Assembly (NCBI GenBank): GCA_963788305.1
Contig: CAWBGK010000003.1
Location: 62,001 to 126,000, forward strand
Direction: 5' to 3'
Origin: UTCFX2 sp963788305
Lineage (GTDB): Bacteria > Chloroflexota > Anaerolineae > Anaerolineales > UBA4823
DNA length: 64,000 nt
Position numbers and translations under genes: made by a program. Numbering within the stretch: position 1 is the first letter of the stretch; each line of letters begins with the position of its first letter. This document shows positions 49,826 to 60,094 of the stretch, in pieces. Under the pieces are notes generated by a model, which saw nothing but the letters and a program-made list of their open reading frames with translations, searched no databases and was not told the origin of the DNA.

Positions 49826-51454
49826 TTATCGGCTGGAAATCTCGCCGGGCAAATAATCCGGTAATCCACCAGCCGGGACAACCGCCAATAAAGCCACGAA
49901 AGCTAAAATTATGAAGGACAGCTTAAGCGCCTGCAGCCGGCCTTCGATGTTTATGACCAGCTACCTGGGCTTCTTGCAGCGGGGTGAGATCAGATTCGTC
50001 CAGTATGTCATCCAGATCATCGTTGCTGACAAAGTCGATATTATCCAGGTCGACCGTTTCTTGGATCACTTCTGTTGGAATGACCGGATTCTTAACCAGA
50101 CTTGAAGCAATGATCATATTTAATAAGGTCACAGAAAGGACGCTTGCAAATGCCGTCCCCAGCCCGGTAGCCAGGTTGTTGGTGGTGCCACGCAGGGCGC
50201 CAACATCACCTGCCAGATGCTTGGGAGAGGCAGATACAAGCACATTGAACACCAGCGTTAATGACGATCCTTCCCCAAGTCCGATCACGATCAGGCTGAG
50301 TATCACGAACCGGAGTGCCCCAGTCGTTGCGGATGGTATATGCAAGCATAACCAATCCAATCGCCACAATAATAAAACCATAGCGACCGATCTTGCGTGG
50401 TGGCAGCCGGTCAAAAAGCCGGACTACCATGGCTGTGCCAAAGAAGATGGCAAGCGAATAAGGGATGACAGCTACTGCTGTTTCAAGGCTGGTGTTTCCC
50501 TGGACGATCTGAATATAAAGAGGGATTAAGAAGTTTATCGCTGGGCCAAGGGCAGCGATGATAAACAGACAAAACGTCGCCGCCCGTTCTTGTGGCAAAT
50601 CCGACAGCCTCTAAGGCGAGCAGAGGCGTTTTGTTGTTTGTCACACGCTTGTGGGACCAGGCAAAAAACCCCTGACCGAGCATCACCCCCGTTACGATCA
50701 TAATCGGTGATAAAGAAAGACCTAAAACGTTGTATGGAGCATCTGGATTAGCCACCAGCAGGCCCCAGGCTTTGATGTTGTTAAAACCCAAACTGATCAG
50801 AATGATAGCCAGGGCCGCCAGTCCGGCGCCAATCCAATCGATCTTGACCTTGGCTTCACGGCGGATGTTGTTTAATCGGAAGCTCAGCAGGAAAACTGCC
50901 GCGGCAATTAGAACGATCAAGCCAAATCCCCAACGCCAGCTCACCAGTGTGCCGACAACGCCAATGACAAGAAAAGCCAGTACGCCTGCAATTGCCTGGG
51001 AGGCGCCCAACAAACCCAGGGATTGCGACTGCTGTGCTCCCTTATAATGATCAGCGATCATAACAACCAGCGTGGGCACCAGGATAGCCGCCGCTAAGCC
51101 GGCGATAGCTTGCATCTGGATCATCATCGTTGTGCTAGTGCTGAGAGCCATGCCGGCCATGGCCAGGGCGTGAAAGATGACCCCTACCTGAAACATATTT
51201 CGGGCACCGAACATCTTGCCAAGCTTTGATCCAAGCATAACAAAAGCGGCGACCGCCAGCGAGTAAACCACCAGTGCTGTGCTTACTATGGAAGGAGAGG
51301 AATTAAAATCTTCGACGATTCCTCCAAGCGATACAGGCAATGCGCTGACGTTAAAGCCCATTTGTATCTGTGCCAGCGCTATAATGAGCATTGGCAGCCA
51401 GGACGCTTTCAATATCGTTTCAGTTCTAGGGGGAGAAATGGATTCCGTCGACAT
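49826..51454 (-). CDS. MFS transporter (DHA-type), several frameshifts
   Basis: About 540 residues after repair, with about 14 helices. The N-terminal frame (50483-51454) contains LPMLIIALAQIQMGFNVSAL, the loop motif GSKLGKMFGARNMFQVGV (MFS motif A) and later SLGLLGASQAIAGVLAFLVI. The middle is in frame 50206-50598 (FFGTAMVVRLFDRLPPRKIG). The C-terminal part (49923-50414) has GDVGALRGTTNNLATGLGTA. The last helix is in yet another frame (LSFIILAFVALLAVVPAGGL) ending at 49826. The substrate is unknown; drug or metabolite efflux are typical for this group. Confidence 0.8.
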
Positions 51455-51688
51455 TAAAGCTTATCCTCCTGATTATGCATGAAGGGGGAATAAATTCCTG
51501 TTTCTGGAACATCCGCCCAATACGTTGGTGATCGATTATAAGCTATTTGCCGCGCACTGTGTTCTTAATTTTTTCGGATGGTCCATTGGAAAACCGAGAT
51601 CAGCCATCCAAATGGTGGGTCCAGGCTGATGGCGATGGATATAAATGCATAAGATTGGCTGTATAAGGATTGGGAACGAGTTATTATC

Positions 51689-52744
51689 TTAGAATGCTGG
51701 CCTTGAAGCAAAAAGGTTCAGCCCTAAGTTTTGACTGAGGAACTTCGTCGCCAGCTGTCCCCGAACGCTGTTGCCAGCTTCATCAAGCGGTGGAGCAAAT
51801 GTGCCCAGACCGCCCTTTCCTGGGGCGACTGTGATGATCCCCCCGCCGACTCCGCTTTTACCCGGCAAGCCGACATCGTACAGCCAATCTCCCGATGTTT
51901 CATACATCCCAGCCGTAGCCATCGTAGCCAGGACGCGCGGACAAACTGACGCACTGATAACATGTTCCTTTGTTATTGGATTTAATCCCCCGTCAGCCAG
52001 AGTGGCAGCCATAACAGCCAGTTCATAGGCAGTCACATCTAATGAGCACTGGCGAGTGTAAAGATCCACACTGTTGACCGGATCAAAATAGAGTCGCCCA
52101 TAACTTCCCAGGAGACGGGCAATCGACTGGTTGCGCTGGTTCGATTTTGAAGCTGAGCGGTAGACTTCTTCATTAACTGTGAGCTCTCGTCCAGCGAAGC
52201 GAGACAATCCTTCATGAATAAATCGCCATTTGTCTTCGGCGGTTCTGCCAGGCGCCAGGCTTGTTGCGGCGATTGCTCCCGAATTTACGATCGGGTTTGT
52301 TCGGCGGTCTGAGCTCAGCTCAATGGCCAGGATTGAATTAAATGGAAAACCCGTTGCATTTACGCCAAGAAATTGGCGGACCTCTTCAGGACCAATCGCC
52401 TGGCAAAGCAAGCCGAACACGAACGGTTTGGATACGCTCATGATGGTAAACGGCACCAGCGTGTCGCCCGCAGAGTAGACTGCGCCATCCGATGTGACGA
52501 TACACAGGCCGAAGAAGTCACTCGGCACTCTTGCCAGCGCAGGATAGTATTGGGCATTTTGTCCATCGTTGTTTAATTTATAACGCTCGTATGCGGCATC
52601 CACCTCGGCCTGGACCTGTTTTGCGGGCGGTAAATGACCGGTGGAGATTATTGGTAAATCCCCTTGATGATCAAGCCATAAATCTTTGTTCAATATACCT
52701 CCGACAAATACATAAATGCACACACAATTAGACTGAGGCAGCAA
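51689..52744 (-). CDS. glsA: Glutaminase
   Basis: Converts glutamine to glutamate and ammonia. Serine-type glutaminase fold with MSVSKPFVFGLL (catalytic Ser-x-x-Lys), NPIVNSGAIAATSL, and the C-terminal SGDWLYDVGLPGKSGVGGGI with GKGGLGTFAPPLDEAG. As read it is 351 residues; homologs are 305-330, so the true start may be TTG at about 52692 (LNKDLWLDHQ) next to GGAGG rather than the first Met. Intact. With M17/M20 peptidases and AbgT it fits glutamate-yielding peptide catabolism. Confidence 0.9.
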   Translation of the reverse strand: MLPQSNCVCIYVFVGGILNKDLWLDHQGDLPIISTGHLPPAKQVQAEVDAAYERYKLNNDGQNAQYYPALARVPSDFFGLCIVTSDGAVYSAGDTLVPFTIMSVSKPFVFGLLCQAIGPEEVRQFLGVNATGFPFNSILAIELSSDRRTNPIVNSGAIAATSLAPGRTAEDKWRFIHEGLSRFAGRELTVNEEVYRSASKSNQRNQSIARLLGSYGRLYFDPVNSVDLYTRQCSLDVTAYELAVMAATLADGGLNPITKEHVISASVCPRVLATMATAGMYETSGDWLYDVGLPGKSGVGGGIITVAPGKGGLGTFAPPLDEAGNSVRGQLATKFLSQNLGLNLFASRPAF

Positions 52745-52957
52745 TAAGCGGCATCACAACGAATAACTTCTGAGGGTAAGCTAGGCGCACCTGGTAATTA
52801 TGGGATTATATCAGTCAAAATAATTCAATATGTCCGTCTTCCACAATGCGACCTATTTAATCACTACCCAATCACAAATCAACTGCTGTTATCCCGGGTG
52901 TCTGTCGCGCAACAAAAATGACGAGAAGCGTCAACCTCCATATAAATTGCGAGTTTA

Positions 52958-53197
52958 TTAATCTAGGCAAATGACGATCACAGCCGGAGGATAACTCAAA
53001 ATGCTGGATGACAACGCTCTTAAGGTCTTAATCATCCTCGATTTACAGATAGTTGTATATGTCCAAATTTGTCTGTTACCTGCATTCGCTGCATCTGAAG
53101 CGGCTCGAACGATCATTTCCAACTTTTCCTCAGGAACGGGATCCGTTTTCAAAGCTCGAACACTGCGGCGACTCATGATTGCAGCTAATGTCTCCAT
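52958..53197 (-). pseudogene. Nitroreductase family, truncated N-terminal fragment
   Basis: A frame beginning METLAAIMSRRSVRALKTDP, then VPEEKLEMIVRAASDAANAG and NRQIWTYT, is the FMN-binding N-terminal part of nitroreductases (RRSxR, A..AP/NRQ). It ends abruptly after SYPPAVIVICLD at a stop, at about 80 residues against 170-200 normally. No continuation is visible in the 200 nt that follow. TATAAT lies about 40 nt upstream. Confidence 0.65.
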
Positions 53198-53266
53198 AAA
53201 TTCTAGAATTTCCTCCAAATTATAACAATGGGACCAAATTCCATGGGTTAGTTGAGTATTCACCAC

Positions 53267-53695
53267 TCATCCATATAAGAAGCAGGAGGTAATCACTTCC
53301 ATACTTCCAGACTGCCCAACCTGGGATAGTTTCTTCGGCATAATTCTCCTCCACTGCCTCCCGACCTTCCAATCGCCGCTGATTGCAGGTAGATAAGGAT
53401 CAAGCTGTGACTTCGGGTAGGATCGGAGGTAGGAAAATTTCGCATCAGATTTTTGGGTTACAGTGCTGCTCCCGGAGCATTAGCTTTCATAACCAGTCCG
53501 CTTCATCACAAAGATAAATCCATTTTCATACGTACTCCTGAAAGAAGTGTCAGCGACACCTGCGATCAATTCTCTTCCTGGTTCACCGTAATGCCGTTCA
53601 TCAAAGGCTTAACTCGCCTTGGATACCCGCATATCTTTTCCGCTTGATCAGTTTGAATGGATTATTGGCTTCTAAAACCCTGCTTATGCGGTGAG
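53267..53695. other. Gene-poor gap before the catabolic cluster
   Basis: This 430-nt stretch holds only short ORFs, such as a 64-codon plus-strand frame at 53453-53647 without RBS or family resemblance. I find no RNA gene or strong terminator hairpin. Confidence 0.5.
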
Positions 53696-55079
53696 CTATT
53701 CGAACGGAATTTGACCAAGATCCTCGATAGATAATGGAAACACAGGCGGTCGCAGGTGATAACCATTGCTTTCATTTACTGGCTGGCTGTTCATCTTCTC
53801 TAATAGGAAAAGCACTCCTTGTTCGCACATTCGGCCTTGACATTCTCCCATTCCACAGCGAGTATACGATTTTAGTTCAAGGATTGATTTGGCTCCGTAT
53901 GCTATCGCTTGTGCCAGTTCCTTTTTCATGACTCCTTCACAGCGGCAAATGGCAGTATCATCTTTGGCGAGCTCATAAGCGCCAGGACCTGGTGTAAATA
54001 GATCAACCAAGAGAGATTGAAAGGCCAGCTCATGACGCTGGAAGATACGGGTATGTTGTAAGGCACCCGATGGAGGAGTATGTCCGAGACTGATCGCTGC
54101 TGAGAATCCAGCGATTTGCCCCTCAATCAAGGACATGCGTGCTCCTCCAATTCCAGCGCCGTCTCCAGCTCTGCGAAGACACCGGGAAGACTGGTTTGCA
54201 AGTTGGTATCTCTTTCAGGTAAAATCCGCCCAATTCATTTCGCCAAACATGTCGAGCACCCATTTGGCGGGAGAGTGAATTGAAAGGGATAAATCCATAT
54301 CCTGTACAAATTGTATCGCAGTCGATTATTTGCTGGCTACCTTCAACTGGTCTCCAATTGCGATCCAAGCGAGAGATCTTTGCGCCTTCAACCTGGTTGG
54401 ATCCAAATGCTTCAATTACCCCCCAACCTATACGGTATGGTGCTCTATGGCGGAGCATTTTCAAGTAGCTTGTGAACCCTTCCTCGAGACGCTCCCACTG
54501 ACCCCATAATGCTAACAGATGCCTCAAAGCACGACGGATAATAGGATTGCCTTCCAGAACACCTACGACTTCAGCGCCGTTGTCCAAAAGTTTTTTAGCG
54601 ACAACTAACTGCAAGGGTCCAGTACCGACAAGCAAGACGCGCCGACCGGGGAGCACATGCTGATATAAAAGCGTTTGTGCGCCACCAGTCATTATTACAC
54701 CAGGTAAAGTCCAACCCGGGAAAGCAATAGCACGCTCATACGATCCGGTTGCAAGGATCAATGCCTCTGCTTTTGCCCGGTACTCGCCCTCTGAGGTGTG
54801 GTAAATGATGCGCTTTTCAGCATCAGCATACCACACCAATGCTCCACTGATGATATTTACACCGGCTTGTTGTACTTGTTGCCACAGTTCGCGACCACGA
54901 CGTTGACGCCGCGTTATACTTGACATAGAAAATGGAGGAGGTTGACGGTAATACTGACCGCCAGGCGTTGGATATGCATCGATCAGGGAAACCTGGGCTC
55001 CAGATTTTGCAGCCGCCAGAGCTGCGCTCAGCCCGGCCGGTCCACTGCCAATCACTATGATTTCTCTTTCTAGAGCCAT
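53696..55079 (-). CDS. FAD/NAD-binding subunit of a D-hydroxyproline dehydrogenase-type complex (LhpE-like), one frameshift
   Basis: Pyridine-nucleotide-disulfide-type flavoprotein of about 455 residues after repair. The N-terminal FAD site is EIIVIGSGPAGLSAALAAAK; a second Rossmann motif VLLVGTGPLQLVVAKKLL follows. After a break near 54165 the C-terminal part contains a BFD-like [2Fe-2S] region with CRCEG and RCGMGECQGRMC. This is the layout of the alpha subunits of heteromeric D-hydroxyproline dehydrogenase and related opine/sarcosine-type oxidases. Partners are the (2Fe-2S) protein immediately upstream and the DadA-like subunit at 58510-59663. The reaction inferred is oxidation of cis-4-hydroxy-D-proline to pyrroline-hydroxycarboxylate. 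Confidence 0.75.
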
Positions 55080-55085
55080 TGAACT

Positions 55086-55364
55086 TTAACCTTTCAAATT
55101 GGTCGTAACCACCATTCCTGGAGTCACATATACCTGGCAGGAGCGTTGATCAGGTTTACCATCAACATCGACCAGGCAGCCAAAACAAACGCCAATACCA
55201 CACAACATACCTCGCTCATCTCCCTGACGTGAGCGCCACCAGGCGCGTATTCCTGAGGCATGTAGTGCGCTGGCAATCGTATCGCCCGGCAAAGCGAATA
55301 GGCTTTGATTATTAAAAGTAAAGGAAATTGACTCGATGTCCTCCTGGATATCAAATCTCATCAT
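55086..55364 (-). CDS. (2Fe-2S)-binding subunit (LhpF-like)
   Basis: A 92-residue ferredoxin-like subunit (Fer2_4 type). The cluster ligands are in GMLCGIGVCFGCLVDVDG and RSCQVYV (C-x4-C-x2-C...C). It overlaps the AOR stop upstream (55351-55364) and ends 7 nt before the FAD/NAD subunit, giving tight coupling. In known LhpBEF complexes this subunit carries electrons between flavoprotein subunits. Confidence 0.85.
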   Translation of the reverse strand: MMRFDIQEDIESISFTFNNQSLFALPGDTIASALHASGIRAWWRSRQGDERGMLCGIGVCFGCLVDVDGKPDQRSCQVYVTPGMVVTTNLKG

Positions 55365-57249
55365 CGTTATTTTCCCCTGTCAGGCCAAGCTCTTTTTGTT
55401 TCTCCAACGTGGGCGCTCCTGTTAGCGGATCCCAACCCCGGGCTTCATAGTATTCAGTAAGTAACGAGTTCGAGGTCGTGGATAACGCAGTCCGGTTCTT
55501 CCTGGTACTTACCAAAGGCTGGCACATTACGCACCCGCGCAGGCAGTTGATCATCCTTGGGGGTAATCCCTTCGCGCACATTGAACATCCGCTGAAGGTT
55601 GATGCAGCGCTCACTGATCATAAGCAGCTCTGCTCCATCGATCTCCCATCCTGTCAGGTCTGAGATCATATCAGCCCAATGATCGACTGTGACACCTCCG
55701 TACATATAAAACTTGCACGTTCCAATGATATCTGGAAGAGCCAGGCCGTTCTGCAAGGTCGGCACCACATACCCTTTTCCTTTCTCATCCCAACGTTCCA
55801 CCATATTTGGATCAGGCACACCATAGCGCATTAGCCCCCAGTCAAGTTTTCCTCGATCCCAGGCCATTCCCTCCAAAGGATGAATATGACACATGCCCCG
55901 GTTTCCGGTAGCATAGGTGATTCCCAATGCCTTTCCCGATCGTGGATCATGCGCAGGACCTTCCAATCCTTTAACATGAATTGCCAGCTCCTCAGCGCCT
56001 TTACCGATCTTTTTCGCGGCATTTCGAACTCCTTCAGCAAGCAAATCGCCCAAACCTTCGCTCAGCGATTTTCCGAACCAGCAATGGTAGCACTTTGGCA
56101 TTACCCCAGCTTAAGTCAAGACCATCCACTTCTTCCTTAGAAAGTAAACCTTGCTCGTAACAGTCCATCGCAAAAGCGATCATTGCGCCTGTCGATATAG
56201 TATCCAGGCCTAGCTCATTGCACAACCAGGTAGAATGGATGGCAGCATCCATGTTATTGTTAAGGACATAGGCAGTAAAGCTGGATATCGACTTATATTC
56301 TGCGCCACCATGTTCAGGCGTCTTCCACTGGTCATCTTTCACGTGCACCTTGCGAGCGCAGGCCATCGTACAGCCCTTATAGCAGCCAAATCCCTTGATG
56401 AAGTTGTTATTCAAATAGTGATCAAAAACTTCAGGACCTGCGCCCCAGGAGTTGGACTGCCAGTTCTTAGAAGGCCAATCACCTCCGTCGTCATTGGAAG
56501 GGATATCACCGATAGTTCCGTAGCTTTTCATTCCGATAAACATCGGATTTTCGGAAATCTCATCGAAGGTCGCTTTTAGATATTGTTTTGATCTTTCTGA
56601 TGGACCGGCGTTTACCTTGGATTTTCCTGAAACCACGATAGCCAGAAAGATTTTTAGAACCCCACACTGCCCCACCGCCGCAACGACCTGCTGCGCGATC
56701 ATCACACATCACTGCGGCAATCTTTACCAGGTTTTCCCCAGCGGGCCCAATACACATGACACTGGCTCTCTTATCGTCAACCTCGGTCCGAAGCAAGGCG
56801 GACTTTTCAGATACAACTTTTCCCAACAAATGCGTGGCATCATGAAATTCGACCTGTCCCTCACGGATCAGAATATAAACTGGAGCAGGTGATTTCCCTT
56901 TGATTATGAGTTGATCGAATCCCGCCTTTTTTAGATCGGGCCCGAAATCAGAACCAACCCGAGACTCGCCCCAGATTTGCGTGAGCGGAGATTTGAAGCA
57001 CAGCATTACGGAGCCGCCACCCGGGATTCGCGCCAGGCTGAGCGGACCGGTGGCCACTACCATGATATTCTCAGGGCTCAGAGGGTCTGTTCCAGGCATC
57101 AATTCATCATATAAAACGCGAGCGCCGATGCCTGCGCCACCCAGATATTGCCGCATGACCCTGATTGGCAAATCCTCGGGTTTTGCCTCCCAGTGATTGA
57201 GGTCAACCCGCAGCAGTTTTCCCGCGTAACCTTTGATTTGATTGGTCAT
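55351..57249 (-). CDS. Aldehyde:ferredoxin oxidoreductase (AOR family), several frameshifts
   Basis: Tungsten (or molybdenum) pterin enzyme oxidising an aldehyde to an acid with ferredoxin as acceptor, about 630 residues after repair. The N-terminal domain is diagnostic: GYAGKLLRVDLNHWEAKPED, YLGGAGIGARVLYDELMPGT, FGPDLKKAGFDQLIIKGKSP. The middle (56034-56705) has GFGCYKGCTMACARKVHV ([4Fe-4S] Cys region). The C-terminal piece (55454-56101) has ELAIHVKGLEGPAHDPRSGK and GITYATGNRGMCHIHPLEGM with IIGTCKF; the tail is TEYYEARGWDPLTGAPT. Breaks lie near 56590-56640, 56040-56100 and 55470. A MoaD-like protein is adjacent. Inferred substrate: alpha-ketoglutarate semialdehyde from the DapA-family step. 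Confidence 0.85.
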
Positions 57250-57310
57250 TGTTCATACCCTTCCATTTTTGCTAATGGACAATTCTAACGAAAATGGTTC
57301 TTCCTTACAA

Positions 57311-57589
57311 TCAGCCGCCTGCAAGGGCTTTCATCGCGGTCACTTCCTGGCCTTCTTTCAGTCGAAATGAAAAATCCTGGACGACTTTCTTATCTACTAG
57401 CAGAACGATCGGACCCCGGAAGCAGACTTCCACGCTGTTCCACATGTACTCAGGCAGCACGGCCCCCCAGCGAGCAGAGATTACATCAAGCACAGTTTTC
57501 AGCGTCGCCTCATCAGGCAGCTCCATCTCGACCGGATCACGCCCAAAATATTCACGCAAGTCCGCAACACTTCTGAACTTGATTTTCAT
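57311..57589 (-). CDS. MoaD/ThiS-like sulfur-carrier protein
   Basis: A 92-residue ubiquitin-fold protein with MKIKFRSVADLREYFGRDPV at the start and a Gly-Gly C-terminus (MKALAGG), the thiocarboxylate site of MoaD-type carriers. It overlaps the DapA-family gene by 4 nt and precedes AOR, so it most likely serves synthesis or loading of the pterin cofactor for that enzyme. Dedicated MoaD-like proteins next to AOR genes are known in other anaerobes. Confidence 0.85.
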   Translation of the reverse strand: MKIKFRSVADLREYFGRDPVEMELPDEATLKTVLDVISARWGAVLPEYMWNSVEVCFRGPIVLLVDKKVVQDFSFRLKEGQEVTAMKALAGG

Positions 57590-58476
57590 TCTGCCAGGTC
57601 ATCAAGCATATTCTTCAATTGGCTTACCAGCTCTGGCTCAGGCGGCAGCAAGGGTTTGCGTGGCTCTCCGATACTGCGCCCCATCAGCTGTAATCCGGCT
57701 TTGGCTAGCTGAACATACTTCCCTGTTCCTTCGAACAAATCCATTACTGGAAGGATCTTAAAATATAGTTCTCTTGCCCTCGCAAAGTCTTTCTGTACGA
57801 CAGCCAACTCATAAAGTCTCACACACTGCTTTGCGAGGATGTTAGCTGGTGCAGCTATCCACCCTTCAACTCCCATGGCAAACATTTCTAAAACCAATGT
57901 GTCGCAGCCACAAACGACCTCGATTTCATCACCGCAACGCCGCATAATATCACACACTCGCTGCATAATCCCTGAGCTTTCTTTTATGGCTTCGATGTTC
58001 TTGAATTTTGCAAGACGCTCGACTAAGGGAGGCAAAATATCAGAGCCTGAGGTGCCAGGATTGTTATAGACAATGATCGGGCAGTCGACATGTTGCGCCA
58101 GGGTAGAAAAGTGGTAGTACAACTCGTCCTGTGAGAGGTGACCATAATACGGCGGTACAACCATGACGCCATCTGCCCCTAAATCCTGTGCAGTTTGGGC
58201 ATACTCGATGGTCTCTGCTGTTGAACAAGCAGCTGCACCGACATAGACGGGCAAATCCTTCTTGACCTCATCTAAGGTGACAGCTACCACATGTTTGCGT
58301 TCTTCCTTCGTCAGCGAGGCAAACTCGCCTGTTGACCCTGCTGGAATGATGCTGTAGACTTTGCAGTCGTCTATTAAGAACCGTATGTGCCTTCTTAAAG
58401 CAGCCTCATCGAACTCCCCAGTAGAGTCGAAAGGGGTGCAGACGACTGCATAAACACCATGATATTTCTTAGCCAT
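57586..58476 (-). CDS. DapA-family lyase/deaminase (pyrroline-4-hydroxy-2-carboxylate deaminase candidate)
   Basis: Intact 296-residue class I aldolase of the DHDPS/N-acetylneuraminate lyase family. Motifs are VVCTPFDSTGEFDEAALRRH, IIPAGSTGEFASLTKEER, CPIIVYNNPGTSG (catalytic Tyr) and IEAIKESSGIMQRVCDIM (Schiff-base Lys). The start has GAGG 8 nt upstream. Within a hydroxyproline cluster the known family member converts pyrroline-4-hydroxy-2-carboxylate to alpha-ketoglutarate semialdehyde with loss of water and ammonia. By sequence alone it could equally be another DapA-type lyase. Confidence 0.85.
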   Translation of the reverse strand: MAKKYHGVYAVVCTPFDSTGEFDEAALRRHIRFLIDDCKVYSIIPAGSTGEFASLTKEERKHVVAVTLDEVKKDLPVYVGAAACSTAETIEYAQTAQDLGADGVMVVPPYYGHLSQDELYYHFSTLAQHVDCPIIVYNNPGTSGSDILPPLVERLAKFKNIEAIKESSGIMQRVCDIMRRCGDEIEVVCGCDTLVLEMFAMGVEGWIAAPANILAKQCVRLYELAVVQKDFARARELYFKILPVMDLFEGTGKYVQLAKAGLQLMGRSIGEPRKPLLPPEPELVSQLKNMLDDLAE

Positions 58477-58509
58477 ATGATTATTCCTCGAATTCTATGA
58501 TTCTGTGAA

Positions 58510-59663
58510 TTATTGAGCGAAGCGTGAAAAAGACAAGCGTTCGCAGCCGATAGATGGTTTTTGTCCAGTGATTAACTGGCTGATGATCAGACCGGTAATT
58601 GGTCCTTCGGTAATTCCAATACCTTCGTGCCCGCATGCCAGATACATGCCTTGCAAGTGCTCGACCGGTGAAATGATAGGGATTAAATCAGGAGTATATG
58701 GACGGAAGCCTGCCCAGGTTCGAATTGCAGAGATACCTGCCAGGAATGGAAAGAATCGCAGGTTGCGTTGCACAATCATGGCAACCACATCAGGGTCCGT
58801 CGCAGGATCAAAGCCAACAAATTGCCGACTACTTCCCAAGAGCAAATTTCCATTAGGCATTTGTTGGATATTGGCTGCTACGGCAATCCCAACGTCGGAA
58901 TTGGATTGAACCGCTTCCATATAGCCAGCAGCCAGCATTATTTTCGTTCGAATAATATTCTGGGATGCTGGGACGGTAACGATGAGCGTGCCTTTCCTGG
59001 GAGAGACAGGCACCGTCAGACCGGCGAGCTTGCCCAAAAAACCTGACCAGGCACCTGCCGCGATCACTACTGCACCAGTTGAAATTCGGCCTTTGTTTGT
59101 TACCACGGCAGTTACTGCTTGTTTAGATGGCGAGAGTTCAAAGTCAATTACTTCCGTGAAATTTTCAATCGCTGCGCCTCTCTGGCGGGCGGCATGTGCT
59201 AAAGCTTGAGTGGTGTATAGAGGGTTAACCTGTGAGTTTTCATGGAAGAATGCCCCACCTGCCACATTTGGGGAAATGTTCGGCTCCAACTCACGTAATT
59301 CTCTATCAGAAATCATCTGGCAAGTGAGTCCCCATGCTTGCAGGCGCTCAACCGTCTGCCGCATTCCTTCCATTTTCTCAGGCATCTCGACAAGTGCTAT
59401 GCTGCCAGTTTGCCTGTATTCGATATCGATGGGAACGGTTTGGGCTAGCTCTTCATAAAGCCGGTTGCTGTAGCGGGCAAGCTCGAGGTGGATTTCAGGC
59501 TCTTCCCAGGTGACCACATGACTTATTCCACGCGTGATGCACCCGAGCCAATGGATTCTTTCTCGACCAGAACTGTTTTCAGGCCTGCTGTGGCAAGGTG
59601 ATAGGCACATGATGTGCCCACAATTCCTCCACCAATGACAACTACATCTGAATTTATGGCCAA
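58510..59663 (-). CDS. DadA-like FAD oxidoreductase subunit (LhpB-like), one frameshift
   Basis: D-amino-acid dehydrogenase-type flavoprotein of about 385 residues after repair. The start is TTG at 59663 (overlapping the AcnX small-subunit stop), giving AINSDVVVIGGGIVGTSCAY with the FAD-binding GGGIVG. A break near 59545 separates it from the main frame (GISHVVTWEEPEIHLELARY, FFHENSQVNPLYTTQALAHA, TWAGFRPYTPDLIPIISPVE, GHEGIGITEGPITGLIISQL). This is the expected catalytic subunit for oxidation of cis-4-hydroxy-D-proline (or D-proline) made by the epimerase. Partners are at 53696-55079 and 55086-55364. Confidence 0.82.
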
Positions 59664-60094
59664 TCTTCAGGAATATAAGGATTTATTGTTACCGTGCCAT
59701 CACTCTCGATCTTCAAGTGATCTCCGTCGTGGATGCATAAAAAATCTGTGTCATCTAGGACGATCACTGGTATGGTTTTGTTATACATCTCTTCAGCTAC
59801 AATCGCTCCAAGAGACAAGATAGGATCTACTTTCTTGTTGATGATAGCCGCCGGTGCAGAGCCATTCCTTATGCCTTCAAGCAGAATGGCGCTGGCAGTG
59901 CTGGACCCTTTTCCGATTGGGAAAACGAATATTTTTCCTGTGATATTTCTTCCACAAAGTTCGTGCCGCCGATCAATAACATCCCCTGTTTTGGGGTTGA
60001 TCCCTCCCCAAAAGCTGATAGGTTGTTGGGTCACCACTGCAGAGCCAGCAGCCTGACCGATAACCAGAGCACGGCCTTTCACAAACTTTTCCAT
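59654..60094 (-). CDS. AcnX small (swivel) subunit
   Basis: A 146-residue DUF126/AcnX_swivel protein. The start at 60094 (MEKFVKGRALVIGQAAGSAV) has GGAGG 4-5 nt upstream and overlaps the large-subunit gene end by 16 nt. The family motifs GGINPKTGDVIDRRHELCGR and IFVFPIGKGSSTASAILLEG contain the conserved Ser region. Partner of the large subunit in two-component type-II AcnX enzymes, which act as cis-3-hydroxy-L-proline dehydratase or, in archaea, mevalonate-5-phosphate dehydratase. The neighbourhood favours the former. Confidence 0.88.
   Translation of the reverse strand: MEKFVKGRALVIGQAAGSAVVTQQPISFWGGINPKTGDVIDRRHELCGRNITGKIFVFPIGKGSSTASAILLEGIRNGSAPAAIINKKVDPILSLGAIVAEEMYNKTIPVIVLDDTDFLCIHDGDHLKIESDGTVTINPYIPEDWP

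Noticed and set aside
53453..53647. 64-codon plus-strand ORF in the gap before the catabolic cluster
   Set aside because: No ribosome site, no family resemblance, not supported by neighbours.
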